From Acinetobacter sp. WCHA55 (GTDB lineage Bacteria; Pseudomonadota; Gammaproteobacteria; Pseudomonadales; Moraxellaceae): DNA of 64,000 nucleotides. The notes under the pieces were generated by a model. It made no database searches and was not told the origin of the DNA. It was given only the letters and a program-made list of their open reading frames with translations. Location: assembly GCF_002165305.2 (NCBI RefSeq), contig NZ_CP032285.1, positions 1 through 64,000 of the forward strand. Reading direction: 5' to 3'. This document shows, one piece after another, positions 26,839 through 36,200 of the stretch; position 1 is the stretch's first letter, and each line of letters opens with the position of its first letter. The position numbers and the translations under genes are program-made.

Positions 26839-27441
26839 TTAGTATAAACAGTTGCCGTTTGCACCAATAGAGCGTCCATTCTGGCTTAAATACCGTTGTA
26901 CGGTGTTAGCAACATCTCTTGGGAGTTGATTATTCACTTTTTGTATAACATCGACTTTGTATTTATTCTGACAACTCACAATACCAGCCAACATGTTATT
27001 GATCAGTGATGTATTGTCTTTACCATCCAATTTACGTGTTTCTTCGTTTATCACTATGAATTGAACAATATTTAGATAGTTATTCGTGAGGTTGTCACCA
27101 CTTTTTGATGACTTGTTTAGATTCTCAATGGTCGAATTCAAGTTATTCATTCGTGCTTCAAGGCCAGAATCACCAGTGACATTTGCATTATTGTTTTGGT
27201 AACGCGTAGCTGTGGTGTTCCGATTAGAATTATATTGTCTTTGCTGTATCGGCTGTTGCTGAACCTGAACTGGTGCTTGCTGTTGAATTTGACCAGGTGC
27301 TTGCTGTTGTTGAGCTGGCACTTGCTGAGTTGAATCTTCATTTGAAGTTGCTTTTTTATACCAATCACTAAAATCGGCATTTGCACTACTACTCAATATA
27401 GTAGCCGTAAAAATTGCACATAAATAAAGTTTATTATTCAT
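26839..27441 (-). CDS. Exported Gln-rich protein
   Basis: 200 residues. A classical signal peptide is cut after SANA (residue 22). Residues about 38-76 are Gln/Pro/Val-rich with short repeats (QQQAPGQIQQQAP), a disordered linker. The C-terminal domain has two Cys (SCQNKYK and GNCLY at the very end), likely a disulphide, and a helix with Asn/Leu heptads before it. It overlaps the upstream gene by 8 bases (ATGAATAA). The combination of a periplasmic protein with a possible replication gene is odd. No family recognised. Confidence 0.75.
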   Translation of the reverse strand: MNNKLYLCAIFTATILSSSANADFSDWYKKATSNEDSTQQVPAQQQQAPGQIQQQAPVQVQQQPIQQRQYNSNRNTTATRYQNNNANVTGDSGLEARMNNLNSTIENLNKSSKSGDNLTNNYLNIVQFIVINEETRKLDGKDNTSLINNMLAGIVSCQNKYKVDVIQKVNNQLPRDVANTVQRYLSQNGRSIGANGNCLY

Positions 27442-29224
27442 TGTCTGAACTCTCTTTACCGTTGTAGTTCGCTGGACTAATAGCTTTTAAACTGAACTCA
27501 TTTGCAAGTTTCCACAACCGCATAAATGTCTTTTGCTTTTCTTGTACCCAATAGTCCTTATCTTTTTTTAGAAGATTCTTTAATACATCTGAGTTCAAGT
27601 GGAAATTATCATCAAAAAAATGTTCAAACAGGAGTTCTGTTAAATAGTTTTGAGTTAACGTTTTTTTATTTTCATTACCCGTACCAAAGAATATTTGGCA
27701 AAGCTTTGTGCTTTCACACACGAGATCTATGTATTTTTTCTCGTCTGCATTTCGCTGGTGGCGCAAATGAGGATGTGTAATAAAAATAGAATTACGTATG
27801 AAAGCATAATCAATAATTACAGTAGCTTCCGTTTTCTTTGAAATGTACTCAGCGTTTGTAAGAATTTCACAAGTGGTAACATCAACTTTGTCGCGAATAT
27901 TAATGAATTCGCTTGAGAAAGTAGATGCACTTTTGTTTTCGATCTCAACTTTCTTATCACGATTTCTCAGATAAAGTAAATTATCTGCTTGCTTCATATC
28001 GTTTAGGAATCTTTCAAAGAAGTGATTACTTTTATATAGATCTTCTAGAGCTCGCGTAACATAAGACGCAACCAAATTAAGATTTTTAGCTAAATATGAT
28101 GGTCCATTCTTAGTTGTATAAGCAGCTAAACGATCCTTAACAAGTTCTATTACTTTTTCAGGTTCACCATTATTCAATCGAATTGCTGAAGTGAAGAGCG
28201 CATTACTGATTTTAAGCTCATTGCCCTGTTCATCCTGAACCTTTGCACACATTTCATTTAATGTATTAAGCGCTTTACGATAGTTGGACTTCAACTGAAT
28301 CTGAAAACGATAATTGCAAAAATTGTCACGATCTGGTGTACGCTTATTGCATGGTTCATACTTAACAGAAATAAATAATTCAATAGATGGATTGTTATTC
28401 AGTCTTTCTAATGAAACAAGAAGTCGTTTACGGTAAAAATCACTTGCTTTGTATTTAAATTCTACTGAAAACTCGGTTAATGCTTTGAAGTCAATGTAAG
28501 GAATAACCACTTCGCCACGAAACTCATTGATCTTCATCAAGTTATACATATAAAGATCAAAACGGTCCTTAAATCCAAGAACCGTTAAAGTGTCGAGAAC
28601 TGTGTAGCGCCCCTTTTTATCAAAATCTAATTCAGATAGATTGGCAATCAACGTTTCTTCAAGCTGATAGCAAATAAACGCATTGTTATCTAATTCAAAA
28701 TAGCCCGTACTGGCAAACATTCTTTTATGAGTTACGCTGTCTACGTCATTTCTTGAAAATGGTTCGCTGTCCATTTGGCGTAAAGAGCTCATTGGTAGCA
28801 TCACTTTACCAACACTATTTAGCGTATTCCATGCCAAAGATTTGATACGGCCATTGCTAAGGTAATTAGCTTTATTTTTGAATAAAAGAATTTGACGGAT
28901 GTATTCAAAATTCAGAACAAAGTTGTTCGCTAGTTGTAATGCTTCAATTTGGGATAATTCAGGTTTTTCAGCGATAACGCGCTGCAGCTGATGTGCATAC
29001 TTATTTTTGGCATTCACCAACATTAAGTAAAAAATGAATTGATCAACAACTGGAATATCTAGATAACATTCGACTATGAAATTACTGATTTTGTTGCCGT
29101 AACCCAAGAGATCCATGGTTTTTGTTTCGGCATTAATAATTGAGTCTTTGATTGACTGCGATAGTCCAAAAATTTCATCTTCTGAAATTCCTTTACTTAT
29201 GCAGACTTGTGAAGAATCTTGCAT
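27434..29224 (-). CDS. Possible replication initiator (Rep-like), 596 aa
   Basis: A soluble, charged protein. The middle (about residues 220-330) resembles the winged-helix pair of Rep_3/RepB-type initiators: a short strand-helix block (EVVIPYIDFKALTEFSVEF), then SDFYRKRLLVSLERLNNNPS and IELFISVKYEP, where initiators carry 'yr.fk..vl..al.ein..tdi.v'. The match is by eye and the protein is longer than usual Rep proteins (300-400 aa). Supporting context: it is the nearest large gene to the origin-like repeats at 30985-31305, reads away from them, and has a TAGTATATAC element upstream. Alternatives are any other large DNA-binding plasmid protein. Confidence 0.4.
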   Translation of the reverse strand: MQDSSQVCISKGISEDEIFGLSQSIKDSIINAETKTMDLLGYGNKISNFIVECYLDIPVVDQFIFYLMLVNAKNKYAHQLQRVIAEKPELSQIEALQLANNFVLNFEYIRQILLFKNKANYLSNGRIKSLAWNTLNSVGKVMLPMSSLRQMDSEPFSRNDVDSVTHKRMFASTGYFELDNNAFICYQLEETLIANLSELDFDKKGRYTVLDTLTVLGFKDRFDLYMYNLMKINEFRGEVVIPYIDFKALTEFSVEFKYKASDFYRKRLLVSLERLNNNPSIELFISVKYEPCNKRTPDRDNFCNYRFQIQLKSNYRKALNTLNEMCAKVQDEQGNELKISNALFTSAIRLNNGEPEKVIELVKDRLAAYTTKNGPSYLAKNLNLVASYVTRALEDLYKSNHFFERFLNDMKQADNLLYLRNRDKKVEIENKSASTFSSEFINIRDKVDVTTCEILTNAEYISKKTEATVIIDYAFIRNSIFITHPHLRHQRNADEKKYIDLVCESTKLCQIFFGTGNENKKTLTQNYLTELLFEHFFDDNFHLNSDVLKNLLKKDKDYWVQEKQKTFMRLWKLANEFSLKAISPANYNGKESSDNE

Positions 29225-29340
29225 AACTGCTCCACTTTAGACAACGTACAACGTACATTGCCTGAGATTGAATTAAAAAATAAAAATAAAAATATATTTG
29301 CAACCCAACTAACGTTGTAGTCTTTTCGCTTTAAAGCTGT

Positions 29341-29350
29341 GTATATACTA
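29341..29350 (-). promoter_or_regulatory. TAGTATATAC element, copy 2
   Basis: On the leftward strand this reads TTAGTATATAC, 117 bases before the start of the possible Rep gene. The 11-mer is identical to the copies at 31471 and 51230. Confidence 0.5.
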
Positions 29351-29365
29351 ACTAAATTTTAGACA

Positions 29366-29390
29366 ATAAAAAAGCCTCGTCAGAGGCTTA
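29366..29390 (-). terminator. Rho-independent terminator
   Basis: A perfect 7-bp stem AAGCCTC/GAGGCTT with a 4-base loop. Read leftward it is followed by a run of six T. It ends the 29392 gene. Confidence 0.85.
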
Positions 29391-29391
29391 A

Positions 29392-29889
29392 TTACGCAAT
29401 TAACATTATTTGTTGACCGATCTGCGGTAACTCTAGTTTAGAAGTAGTGAACCTGTATGGTAGCTTCTCATATATGCTTTTAAAACTAAGAGAATTTCTA
29501 AAAAAATCAAAGCTTTTAGTGAGTTTAAAAGTAATATCGCCACTTGATAAGATTTGAATTTCGTCAATCATAGGTGCTGCAGCTTGCTTCGCATCTGTAT
29601 CAATCATAAATGATAAATCACAAGCTTCACGCATGATCTGGTTGATAGTTTTCTTATTAAAATCTAGACCTGTAACGTGGTTAACTTTTTCAGCTGATAC
29701 AACGTATCTACCGTCTTCTGCAGAATAAAATGCATTTAAATTATCAACTAGAATAAGCAATTCGGCAGATAAAACACCTTTTAGCAAAATATCAGACGAG
29801 CCAGAGCTAAACACATTGAAGTCAATGAGTATTTTTTGATGTCTAAGACTAAATGATTGATATTGCATATCTCGAATTCCCATAGGCAT
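29392..29889 (-). CDS. Unrecognised 165-aa protein
   Basis: Soluble, no signal or membrane segment. Starts at 29889, 29883 or 29868 are possible; the last has GGGA and CGAG upstream. It has an N-terminal beta-rich part (SFSLRHQKILIDFNVF), a central stretch with DGRYVVSAEKVNHVTGL, and a helix QIMREACDLSFMI. It is the last leftward gene before the repeat array. Function unknown. Confidence 0.65.
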   Translation of the reverse strand: MPMGIRDMQYQSFSLRHQKILIDFNVFSSGSSDILLKGVLSAELLILVDNLNAFYSAEDGRYVVSAEKVNHVTGLDFNKKTINQIMREACDLSFMIDTDAKQAAAPMIDEIQILSSGDITFKLTKSFDFFRNSLSFKSIYEKLPYRFTTSKLELPQIGQQIMLIA

Positions 29890-30072
29890 TCTGAGTAGAC
29901 ATTATAGCATCAATTCGTTAATTAGACTACGATTAAAAGCATTTTTAACAGTAATTTCTTAATAAATAAGACTATGAAAAACAGTGCCTTATATGAGTAA
30001 TATTCACAATTACAATGTAAGTTAACCAATGTAATACTTGATCAAATAAATATGTGCTCAAGATAGGCACCC

Positions 30073-30885
30073 AGCGAAACTTTTTTATAAATGGTTTGTA
30101 AACTTTCTTCCGTCCTAATGACGTAAGTTATTGTTTTATAGTGGTGCCAAAATACGAGCGAAACTTTTTTATAAATGGGTTGTAAACTTTCTTCCGTCCT
30201 AATGATGTAAGTTGTTGATTTATAGTGCTGGCAAATTTCGAGCGAAACTTTTTTATAAATGGGTTGTAAACTTTCTTCCGTCCTAATGATGTAAGTTGTT
30301 GATTTATAGTGCTGGCAAATTTCGAGCGAAAGTTTTTTATAAATGGGTTGTAAACTTTCTTCCGTCCTAATGATGTAAGTTGTTGATTTATATTGCTGGC
30401 AAATTTCGAGCGAAAGTTTTTTATAAGTGGGTGTAAACTTTCTTCCGTCCTAATGATGTAAGTTGTTGATTTATAGTGGTGCCAAAATACGAGCGAAAGT
30501 TTTTTATAAATGGGTTGTAAACTTTCTTCCGTCCTAATAGCGTAAGTTATTGATTTTACTTTTTTGTCCAGATCCAATAGCTCAACTATCATAGATAGTA
30601 TGTTTAGTATGTTTTAAGGTTAGGTTATAACTTTTTGGCTGTACCTAACTTCCAGCGAAAGTTTTTTATAAATGGGTTGTAAACTTTCTTCCGTCCTAAT
30701 GACGTAAGTTATTGATTTATAGTTGTGTCAAAATACGAGCGAAAGTTTTTTATAAGTGGATGTAAACTTTCTTCCGTCCTAATGGCGTAACTCATTGATT
30801 TTCTGTTATAGTCTGAACTCAGCGAAAGTTTTTTATAAATGGGTTGTAAACTTTCTTCCGTCCTAATGGCGTAAGTTATTGATTT
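30073..30885. repeat. Nine-copy 84-bp repeat array with conserved hairpins
   Basis: Copies begin AGCGAAA at 30073, 30157, 30241, 30325, 30409, 30492, then 30654, 30738 and 30821. Each has a core of about 64 bp and a variable tail of about 20 bp. The core holds an inverted repeat GAAAGTTT/AAACTTTC and a second one, CGTC-CTAAT-GACG. In the second, most changes keep pairing if G-U is allowed (GACG, GATG, GGCG), as expected of RNA. Leftward open frames cross the array, but the same DNA is read in different frames in different copies (RTEESLQPIYKKL or GRKKVYNPFIKNF), so it is not protein-coding. It may be a multi-copy small RNA array, incompatibility repeats or a partition site. Confidence 0.85.
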
Positions 30886-30984
30886 GTCGTAAAACAAGCT
30901 AAATAGCGATCGTTGGGTCATATATAAGGGCTATTCCTCATAAAATCTGAAAGTCTTTATTATCAAGGCTCTCAGGAAATTGGA

Positions 30985-31305
30985 GAAGTTATCCGCAACG
31001 TTTTGAATTTAATTTGCGCTCAAATGAATTTAATTTGCGCTGGAAGTATTTTTTATTCTATTTAATTTTATTATAAACAGCGACTTACAACACTTGCTAG
31101 TTTGCAAATTTCCAATATTGCAAAAAGCTAAAAAATGAACAATATTTTACTCATATTTTTAAATTCATTCTAATATACAAGAACTTAATTTGTGGATAGA
31201 ATTTAATAGGAAAGTGGATAAAAACATCAAAAACCAGCTAAAAACGCCTTATTTTCTAAAAATTCAAATTCAATTTGCGCTCAAATGAATTTGATTTTCG
31301 CTCGT
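30985..31305. other. Candidate replication origin
   Basis: Two pairs of a 16-bp unit, GAATTTAATTTGCGCT (31005 and 31026) and variants (31266 and 31287), are each spaced exactly 21 bp start to start, two helical turns. Between and beside them are DnaA-box-like 9-mers with one mismatch from TTATCCACA: TTATCCGCA (30989-30997), and on the other strand at 31191-31199 and 31213-31221. The region between is very AT-rich. It stands where leftward and rightward gene blocks diverge. This is the pattern of an iteron-type plasmid origin. Confidence 0.55.
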
Positions 31306-31471
31306 ACCATTTGTGTTTTTCCGTACTAATCCTGTAATATCATGAAAAATAAGCATAAAAAATGTCCCTAATTAACTTCCCTTAATTAGAAAGATAATAA
31401 ACAAAAAATTTCTTTTTAAAAATTTACTCTTAAACTTTTTAATATATTTTTTAATTTTTTATTTGCCTCCT

Positions 31472-31481
31472 TAGTATATAC
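31472..31481 (+). promoter_or_regulatory. TAGTATATAC element, copy 3
   Basis: TTAGTATATACC, about 80 bases before the start of the first rightward gene (31561); almost the same distance as at 51231 before the 51313 gene. Confidence 0.55.
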
Positions 31482-31560
31482 CAATGAGGTTTTGTAGTAT
31501 TTTATAAATAGCTTGAGTCAATGACCAGCAATCAAAAATATAAAGCGTGGAATTTAAGAA

Positions 31561-33195
31561 ATGAGTAAAAGTGATAATACGATTAAACGTATCGTCATGA
31601 CTGTAGATCAATTTTACAAACATGATGAACAAGACGAGCTGTATGCATACGGCTTTGATATGTCTACCAATGAACCAGTTCGCATACGAATGAGTTCATC
31701 TGAAGAATTCACGAAGATCATTAATAAACTCAACAAGCATCATACTGAGAATGTTTCAGTAGATGAAGTCCACGCAAAATTTGATTCTGGACGTAACCAA
31801 CGTACTTCATTAGACACACATAATCGCGGTGCTAACCGTGGTCGAATTATCTGTTTTGACAAATGTGTTGACTCACCCTACGAATCTCTTGACGGTTATA
31901 AAACTTATGTTGCTCAGTGGTGCAACGTAATGAGTAACAACCCGAATTCACAATTAATCAAAGCAGTCACTTCTATCAATGTGCATCAACAAAAAAACGG
32001 CGATTTCTTTGTTAAAGCTCAAATCATTGAAGATGCAGCACATATGCAAGTGCCCAATGTAAAAATTAATTCTCCAGCACTTCATAACGCTATTATTAAA
32101 AATAATTTACAGCTTCTTGTTAAATCTTTATCGAATAGTACTGACAACCAACCTGAGCGCATTCCATTTTCAAAAATTGTTGTGCGCTATGAGTCTGGTT
32201 CTGTATTAACTACAATCCCATTGATTCCAACCTATGACAGTGCTGATCGTGAAAGTGTTAAGCAATTCGCTAAGCCAGATCCGTTGATGCAACGTGGCGG
32301 TATTGATAAAACTAAAAAGTCTTATCGGGTTGCTAAAGATCCGATTGAAAGTATCAAAGATATTTTGAACGGCAATGACTTTCACACCGCAACTTTTGAT
32401 CCAAATTTTGTACCATCCAACCAGCATGAAAAAGACCAGTTCGATAAACAGGCTCAGAACGTTTATGTTATGGACCAGGCCCGTATTGCCCTGTTTGCAT
32501 TACTTGGCGATCGACAAATTAAAGTGTTCTACAATGAAGATGTAGACAAAGAAAAAAATCAAAATTTAAAACGTCTTTACGCTGGCTTGGTGAGTCAAAA
32601 ATTACTGCCTGAGGTTTATCATGGCCAACAACTACAACTAGGTGCGCTTTACAAAGACACGTTCTTAAAGAAATTTTTCAACAATAAAACGCCTCACGCT
32701 GGTTTTCGCAAGGTAGATCCAGAAATAGATTTACGTACTGGTGAGGGTGTTCGTGGTGTTGGTGCACCTCCCCTAGTGAATCAATTTACCGATGACTACG
32801 GCAATCCAAAACCGCACGACTTAAATCCTCAATTTTTAAGTCAAGTTGATCGTCAGACCATGAATAAATTGACGCATGCAAAACAGCAATTTGCTGAAGC
32901 GTTTATTGTTATTCAACCACACCAACGGAACTCGAATAATTGTTTTGTCTCGTTTATCGAGCCTGTTGAACTTACTCAAACCCGTATGAATGCGTTGAAC
33001 TTTTCAGAAATTACGGTAGAGCATGTACAGCAACATAAAGCTTCAATCGATAGTCCGTTATCTAAGAACTTCAACCACGATCTTTTACCTGATCCACAAG
33101 AGTTAATGATGAAAGTCAGACAGCCAGAAATGGATGTTAAGAAAAGCCAAGAAAAGGCTGCGACTTCTGATGTCTATAACGACATGACTTTTTAA
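31561..33195 (+). CDS. Unrecognised 544-aa protein heading the rightward block
   Basis: Soluble, charged, with no signal, membrane segment or motif that I recognise. The N-terminal 130 residues look like a small beta-barrel or OB-like domain (DQFYKHDEQDELYAYGFD, then RGRIICFDK). A basic middle contains the Gly-rich segment LRTGEGVRGVGAPP (about residue 400). The C-terminus is acidic. AAGAA lies before the ATG. It is followed after 31 bases by the DarB-like giant. Its place directly beside the origin suggests a single-strand-binding or replication-accessory role, which is inference only. Confidence 0.75.
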   Translation: MSKSDNTIKRIVMTVDQFYKHDEQDELYAYGFDMSTNEPVRIRMSSSEEFTKIINKLNKHHTENVSVDEVHAKFDSGRNQRTSLDTHNRGANRGRIICFDKCVDSPYESLDGYKTYVAQWCNVMSNNPNSQLIKAVTSINVHQQKNGDFFVKAQIIEDAAHMQVPNVKINSPALHNAIIKNNLQLLVKSLSNSTDNQPERIPFSKIVVRYESGSVLTTIPLIPTYDSADRESVKQFAKPDPLMQRGGIDKTKKSYRVAKDPIESIKDILNGNDFHTATFDPNFVPSNQHEKDQFDKQAQNVYVMDQARIALFALLGDRQIKVFYNEDVDKEKNQNLKRLYAGLVSQKLLPEVYHGQQLQLGALYKDTFLKKFFNNKTPHAGFRKVDPEIDLRTGEGVRGVGAPPLVNQFTDDYGNPKPHDLNPQFLSQVDRQTMNKLTHAKQQFAEAFIVIQPHQRNSNNCFVSFIEPVELTQTRMNALNFSEITVEHVQQHKASIDSPLSKNFNHDLLPDPQELMMKVRQPEMDVKKSQEKAATSDVYNDMTF

Positions 33196-33226
33196 TCAAA
33201 TTTAATAATTCTTCTTCAGGTTCGCT

Positions 33227-36200
33227 ATGACTACTCATGATTTAAACGAAAAAATTAAATGGATCGACTTATCACAAGCTGGTGTATATCTCGATGTACG
33301 GCGTGTTGGCCAGACGGATAGCCAATTACTCTTATTGGACGTTCAAAAAAAACTATCTAAAGAAAATTTGAATAACATTGGTTTTACACCGATGAAGTTT
33401 GAGGCTTATCCTCACTTTGACGGTCACTTGTATCAATACAATTTGAATGAAACGATCAAACCAAGACTGTTTCATGAAGTTTTGGGTATTCCAAAAGAAT
33501 TTATCCGTAGTGTGCTTGCGACTCGCCAAGAATTGCATGATTTGTTCAATGCCCAAGCAAAAACATTGGTGCCACAACGATTGAACGTTGCGTTGAATAG
33601 TGCAACTCCACTCGGTTATAACTCTGATGGCAACAAAATCTATGCTTCAGCTCATAACCGTTTTTACGTGAATGCCCAAGGTACGCAAATACCTGAAGGT
33701 CCTAATGATCAGCCGTCTAGTCTGTACTTACGTGCGACCAAGCAAAAAGATTTAAAAGAATGCTTAAGAGGCTATATCTATCAATTAGAACATGAAACAA
33801 AGAGCCATAATCACCAGGACTTTTTAAAGTTTTTAGCTCTAATCACGCAAGCCAAAAATGCTGACGTTGATGTATCCAAGGTAACAGATAAACAGATCCA
33901 TACTGCAGAAGAAGCGCTTGAAACAGTGATGGTCGAAAAGTTAGGTGAGCTTGATTTTACTGAGAGCTCATTTAAAACGAGTTTAGCGTTATACAATCGC
34001 ATGCCGACTAAGACCATGCGAAACAATACGATTCGTATGTTACAGCAATATTCGACTCCAATCCCGATGTCACTTGTGGCTCAGCGCTTATTGATTGAGG
34101 GTGATAACCGAACAAAACAAAACTTTTCCGTGCTCGAGCCAACTGTGGGTAATGGATCTTTAATCGGTTTATTAACCCAAGAGCGTAATGCTTCTGTCTA
34201 TGCGGTTGAGTTAGATCCCAAACGTGCTGAACGTACAAAAGCACTGACTCAAAATTATGAATGCACGGTTGTTACTGCAGATGCTACACAAATTGATTTT
34301 GAGCAAACGTTTAAGCAAAAAGTTGACTATGTGATTGCCAACCCTCCTTTTGGTGCTATGGATAAACTAGAACGTGTTGCACCAATTTTGGTTCAACAGC
34401 GTAACGGCGTAGATCCAAACCCATTATTGGTAGATCCATCAGAAAACGTCTGGTTCAGTACGGATAAATTGGACCATGCCATTCTGGTTAAATCACTAAA
34501 CGCACGAAACGATCAAGGGCGTTCAGTTTTCATTATTGGCTCAGATAAACAGATTTCAGATGGTACGGTTGAGCGTAAATCAAAGAATTTACTTAATTAT
34601 CTCTATAAGCATTATGAAGTTGAGGCGGTTGTAGAAATCCACGGCAATGCATATGCACGAAACGGCGCTAATCAAAATGTTCGTATGTTAGTGGTAGGCA
34701 ATCGTAAAAACGAACAAGCGTTACTACAAACTTACCAATCTTCTGTGGTACCAGATAAGTTGAAAGTCATTACGGACTATGACGAACTTTGGGGATGGGC
34801 TAATAACGTAATCTATAATCGTTTGAATCCGAATAAGGATCTATACTTCAAGCCAACTACTCCGACTCCAGTTGAGCAACAAGCACAACAAGCACCAGTG
34901 GTTGAACCTGTTGTTGAGGTTAAGCCTGTTGAAAAAGAAAATGACGATTTGTTTGCCAGTCTAGGTGATGAACAGCCTGTTTCGCCACTTGAAGATATTG
35001 CATCAAGTGTAACGCCTACGTCTGCAGTCACTATGTTTGATGAAGTCGTGGTCGCTAAAGAAGAAGAGATTAAGCAAGAGGAAGCTGTCAAACCAAAACC
35101 GATGTTTGGTCGTAAACCTAAATCAAAACCGAATAAAGTTTCTTTTGACTTCGGAACCGTTGAAGTTAGTACGCAAACAACCAGTTCAGATGATGATGTA
35201 CCTACACCAACTGAAGCTACACCAACGTTTGAAAATGAAAATGACAATGATTTCGTGCCTGAGGTAAAGAATCCGCACGAGAACCAAAATCTGGATGAAG
35301 ACCTTGACGATGACGTTAATCTTCAAGTAGGTGATACCACGGCGACCAATGAGGGTGAAACACCTGAACAAACACCAGCTGAAGAACCAGCGGTAGAGCA
35401 AGTAAAACAGGAACCGGGTTTAACTGCTGAAGAGATTGCTAAGTTAAATTCTGAATTAGCGATCGGTACTGAGCAAAAAGAAGAACCGACTGTTGAATCT
35501 GACCAATCAAATTTACAGCCGATTGTTCCTGTTCCTAATGCTGAAAACACAACAGAACCAACTCCGGAAAATATATACCAAGTTAAGTATATACCGATGT
35601 CTATGGCATCTGAGCCAATTGCTTTAGTGGCTAAAAACCAGATTAAAGCGATTAATCAGGCAAATGCTCAATTGACTACACACATCCAAAATGTATTAGG
35701 TTTTGGGGGTATCAATTTCCAAGCTGAAGTCGATAATGGTAACTACCCTACTCTTGTTGATGCCTATGTCGCTAAGAAATTGCAATATGACAATTTTGAT
35801 GCACTAAAGTCCGCTTTTGCATGTGAACAGGTCGATGCGGTTGCCCATATCATTTTACGTTTTGACCAAAACTTACCTGTGCTTATTGGCGACCAGACGG
35901 GTTTAGGTAAAGGTCGTATTGCAGCTGCGTGTTTACGATATAGTGCGTTAAGAGGAAAGCCCCCTGTTTTCCTTACAGATACAACGCAACTCTTGAACGA
36001 CATTTGGCGTGATATTGTTGCTACAGACAGTGACAAGTTCTTTAAAGATCCGTTTATCTTTAACTCGGATGCTGTGATTAACCGCTTTGGTACTGAAGAG
36101 GTTTTATTCACTGGCCAAGATCTACCTAAGGAAATTGAAGATATTCCAGCGCAACATGACTTGGTATTGGCAACGTATAGCCAATTTAACCGACCAAACC

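Noticed and set aside
30073-30885. CRISPR array
   Set aside because: The repeated part (about 64 bp) is far longer than the variable part (about 20 bp), the tails resemble one another, and no cas genes are present.
30128-30921. Leftward open frames of 154 and 70 codons across the repeat array
   Set aside because: They arise because the repeat period (84) is divisible by three. Equivalent DNA is read in different frames in different copies, so there is no conserved peptide.
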